From contig CM061109.1 of NCBI GenBank assembly GCA_030770545.1, positions 3,720,001 to 3,784,000 on the forward strand: DNA of 64,000 bases. The letters run 5' to 3'. Each line of letters opens with the position of its first letter. Position 1 is the stretch's first letter. Position numbers and translations under genes: made by a program. This DNA is from Macropodus opercularis. Its lineage: Eukaryota; Chordata; Actinopteri; Anabantiformes; Osphronemidae. Shown in pieces: positions 61,149 through 64,000 of this stretch. Under the pieces are notes generated by a model. That model did no database searches. It saw only the letters and a list, made by a program, of their open reading frames with translations, and was not told the DNA's origin.

Positions 61149-62610
61149 TAAAATAAGCAGATGTTTTTAATGTTGTGGCTGTTTCTCTGATGTCATTGGT
61201 TGTCATGACATAACTAGACTAGAACCATAAATACCACATCAGGTCTTACACAGAGTACTTATAATTAATCTAAATACCAGACAGGACATGATGCAATTAA
61301 CAATTAACAGGCTTGTGCATTGGATTCAAATGGAAAATGTTTATTTCACCTAACATTAAACCACAAGTCTTTTCAAGTCAAGTGAAATTGTTGCAGTTTG
61401 CCATGACACTGCTCATGTACTGACACTCGAGCATTACACAGTTTCATGGAAAATCGAAGGCACGATGAAGAATCTGAATCATGAAGGCAAAAAGAGCTCT
61501 GCCGTGTTTCAGGTGGAGGTGATCTGTTGTGCGGTATCACGACAGCTGGAGACGATGAACCCGACGCAGCATGTCCTGGATGGGAAGAGGTCACACAAAA
61601 AAAACATTCACCCATCAGGGGGCAGTCTTCACTGACAGATGGTGTGATCTCAGTAGAAGTGCACAGTTTGACATGATACATGTTGCTTGCTATTACCAAA
61701 CAGTGATATACATCACTGACAGGTTTATAAAGCTTCCATCAACATCTATACTTGGGTTGGCAGATTTGGCTTTTTTTCATCCATTTCTCTTTGCTCCAAC
61801 TCCTGGATTCTGGGGAGAGTATTTAAAGTTTTAACTTACCCGCAGTAAAAGCTCCCTCACAGTCTTGAAATGTTTCTACGTGGGACAATGAGTCATAAGC
61901 ATGAGAGAGAAGATTCCAACAGGATGTGGGATGAGAATGAAGCTATGATTAAAAGAAGCGGAAGAACAGGGGGTTGAGCATCAGGTGGACAAATAACTAC
62001 TGCAAACTGTATGTTTGTACTTATACTTTCTGAAAGGTCTAGAAAAATTCTGTATTTACTGTCTAAATTAATCAAATCCTGCATCTCTGGTGGCGTGGTG
62101 GTGCATCAACCTATGACACAGGTAGTTTGCACATTTAGGAAGGTTCAATCTGTGGCACTTCTGTTCTCCAGCCAGCTGAGGCAATGTCTCTTGGGACTTT
62201 GTAGCTGGTTCATGGAACACAGGTGTCATTTCATGTATCTCATTAATCAGGTTGAATTCTGGTTAGTCAGCGTCTTGCTTTTGTATTCTGGTTATTAGAG
62301 ACCATCTTGCTCTGTACTTAGTCAGGTAGGATTTTGTTTTATAGACTAATTGTTATTGTATTTATCCTCATAGCGAGTGACTATAGTTAGTTGTTAGTTG
62401 CTAGTTGTTTGTTTATTAAAGACAATATTCCTGTTGAATCACAACCAGCCTTCCAGTGTCTGCTTTCTTGTTTGTCACACATTCGCAGGTTTTGGAGTAG
62501 CGTATATTCCTATTCAGATGATGTCTTTTTGGTTAAAATGCTTCTGTCCCAGCATTTTAAATATGTCAAGTTAAACTTTTTTATCTAAAAATGAATTGAA
62601 TTACACTAAA
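61149..62610. other. Non-coding interval (copy 2 of 7090-8489)
   Basis: No recognised gene. Contains 62 bases (61955-62016) absent from copy 1. Confidence 0.45.
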
Positions 62611-63327
62611 TTTAAAACTTATACTGCATGAAAATGATCACTGAAAAAGACAATAAAACTGAAAAGCTGACGTGGCCTTTTCTAGGGATAACAGTAAGTA
62701 TCACAGCAACAAATTGGTGTCATGGATCACATTAAAAATACAACTTCGAATGTACAACAGATGAAGAAATGCACAATTATAATAAGAAGAACTTGATGTT
62801 TGACACTGACAGGTACTGACACCAATGATGTAAAAATGAAATCCAGGCAGGGGACCACAGTGATGGCCCTACTTCTTTACCTGATTATTAACATCCCATT
62901 GAAAGGAAGAGACATCTCAGTCTCAACTGCCACTGCAGGAGTCTGCTTGTGTGTCACCTGGAATTGTGAGTCAAATGTCTGTCACCTGGAATTCAGTGGA
63001 AAAACAAAAACACAACAGATAGAGACCATATCTTTACAGATTAAGAAGCTGTAAGTAAGTAAGTATCAGCATCAATAGGTGCTTAAAATGTCCTCATCTG
63101 CCTGAGCATGTTTTTCCATCCTGTCTACTGTAGTGAGTAGGTGTGGAACCTCAACTACCTACTCACTACCCTTCAGACAACTTCACCTGGATGAATGAGA
63201 ATCTCCACAGACAACTACAGACATTGTTTCTACCATAGCCCCAAGTACAAACCAGAGCACGTTGCTAACTTGTAACACATTCAGGCATAAGTTAATAAAT
63301 AAAGGCAAAACAAGATATACACTTCAT
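62611..63327 (+). repeat. Segment R1 in copy 2, without the retroposon
   Basis: At 62970-62985 the sequence runs GTCAAATGTCTGTCACC with no insertion, the ancestral state of the site at 8852. It includes the left 290-bp L2 flank at 63038-63327. Confidence 0.85.
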
Positions 63328-64000
63328 CTTGAAAAAAACGTAGCTAAACAATTATGTGACCACTTGCGTAGAAATGACCTATATGAAGATTTCCAGTCAG
63401 GATTCAGATTACATCATAGCACAGAAACAGCTCTGATTAGAGTCACTAATGATCTTCTCACAGCTTCAGACAATGGTCTAGTTTCTGTACTTGTCCTGTT
63501 AGATCTTAGTGCAGCATTTGATACGATAGATCACAAGATTCTATTGCAGAGACTGGAACATAGCTTTGGGATTAAAGGAAAAGCACTGGGATGGTTTAAG
63601 TCTTATCTGTTGAACAGATTCCAATTCGTCCATGTTCATGATCAATCTTCCATCCGCACAGGAATTAACTTTGGAGTTCCACAGGGTTCTGTGCTTGGTC
63701 CAATACTTTTCAGTCTTTACATGTCTCCCCTTGGTAATATTATTAGAAAACATTCTATAAATTTCCACTGCTATGCAGATGATACTCAGTTATATTTGTC
63801 CATGAAACCAGAGGAAACAAACCAATTAGTCAAACTTCAGACTTGTTTAAATGATATCAAATCCTGGATGTCCCATAACTTTCTACAACTGAATTCAGAT
63901 AAAACTGAGGTTATTATAATTGGTGCTAAAAACCAGAGAGACTCTTTATTGAATCAGATTGTTACTCTGGATGACATAACGTTAGCTTCAAGTTCTACTG
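63328..64000 (+). mobile_element. L2 LINE in copy 2 (runs off the window)
   Basis: Same 5' truncation point and same left flank as at 9498, so it is the same insertion duplicated with its surroundings. The reverse-transcriptase frame is open to the window end, with motif A (LLDLSAAFDTIDH) and motif C (HCYADDTQLYLS) unchanged. Confidence 0.93.

Larger units (their letters stand above)
54227..64000 (+). repeat. Segmental duplication, copy 2 (partner 1-10170)
   Basis: Collinear with 1-10170 and running off the window end inside the L2. Copy 2 has the complete pseudogene exon where copy 1 has an LTR fragment. It lacks the 544-bp and 113-bp blocks and the retroposon, and it has its own LTR insertion. 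Confidence 0.95.

Overview
The window is vertebrate nuclear DNA, almost certainly from a teleost fish. The evidence is an L2-clade LINE with a TTGAA-type tail, long CA microsatellites, a spliced piggyBac relic, a retroviral-type pol relic, and an intron-containing pseudogene of a lineage-expanded fish family usually auto-named SAMD3-like. There is no bacterial gene organisation, CRISPR array, tRNA or rRNA. I find no confidently intact host gene. The window is a repeat-rich segmental-duplication landscape.

Layout. (1) 1-10170 and 54227-64000 are two copies of one segment in the same orientation. Each holds the 3' part of the SAMD3-like pseudogene, an AT-rich stretch, an endogenous-retrovirus gag/pol relic, non-coding DNA with a CTCF-like motif and a CA repeat, a segment called R1 here, and an L2 LINE. 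Copy 1 starts at window base 1 and copy 2 at 54227, so the data fit a tandem duplication with a unit near 54 kb. (2) 9208-11663 is an L2 insertion between two 290-bp direct repeats. (3) 11664-13807 is a mosaic: LTR-like fragment, common fish repeat, segment R2, minus-strand L2 tail. (4) 13808-45493 is a 31.7-kb tandem satellite of about 20 units of roughly 1594 bp. Each unit is built from two diverged B-A half-modules plus a 600-bp spacer. (5) 45494-46135 looks like a bidirectional promoter with a palindromic CRE and a YY1-type motif. (6) 46330-51985 holds inverted, older copies of R1 and R2, a 2-kb insertion and a dead piggyBac element. (7) 52190-55912 is the fuller copy of the SAMD3-like locus with its upstream companion, also dead.

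How the parts relate. The inverted R1 at 46330-49243 lacks the L2 and carries only one copy of the 290-bp sequence. It therefore acts as an empty site showing that the L2 insertion duplicated 290 bp of target, which is far longer than usual. The L2 is present in both copies of the large duplication, so it came first. A 286-bp retroposon (copy 1 only) and a 614-bp LTR (copy 2 only) differ between the copies, so they most likely came later.

The satellite is highly homogeneous. Its unit lengths are explained by a few small indels, and shared rare variants reveal recent multi-unit exchange at its right end. Each unit carries a TATA box with an initiator-like site about 29 bp downstream, and two copies of a bulged stem-loop. 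The array could therefore be a transcribed non-coding locus rather than inert satellite. That is inference and the most interesting candidate here. All calls are by eye; identities were not computed.
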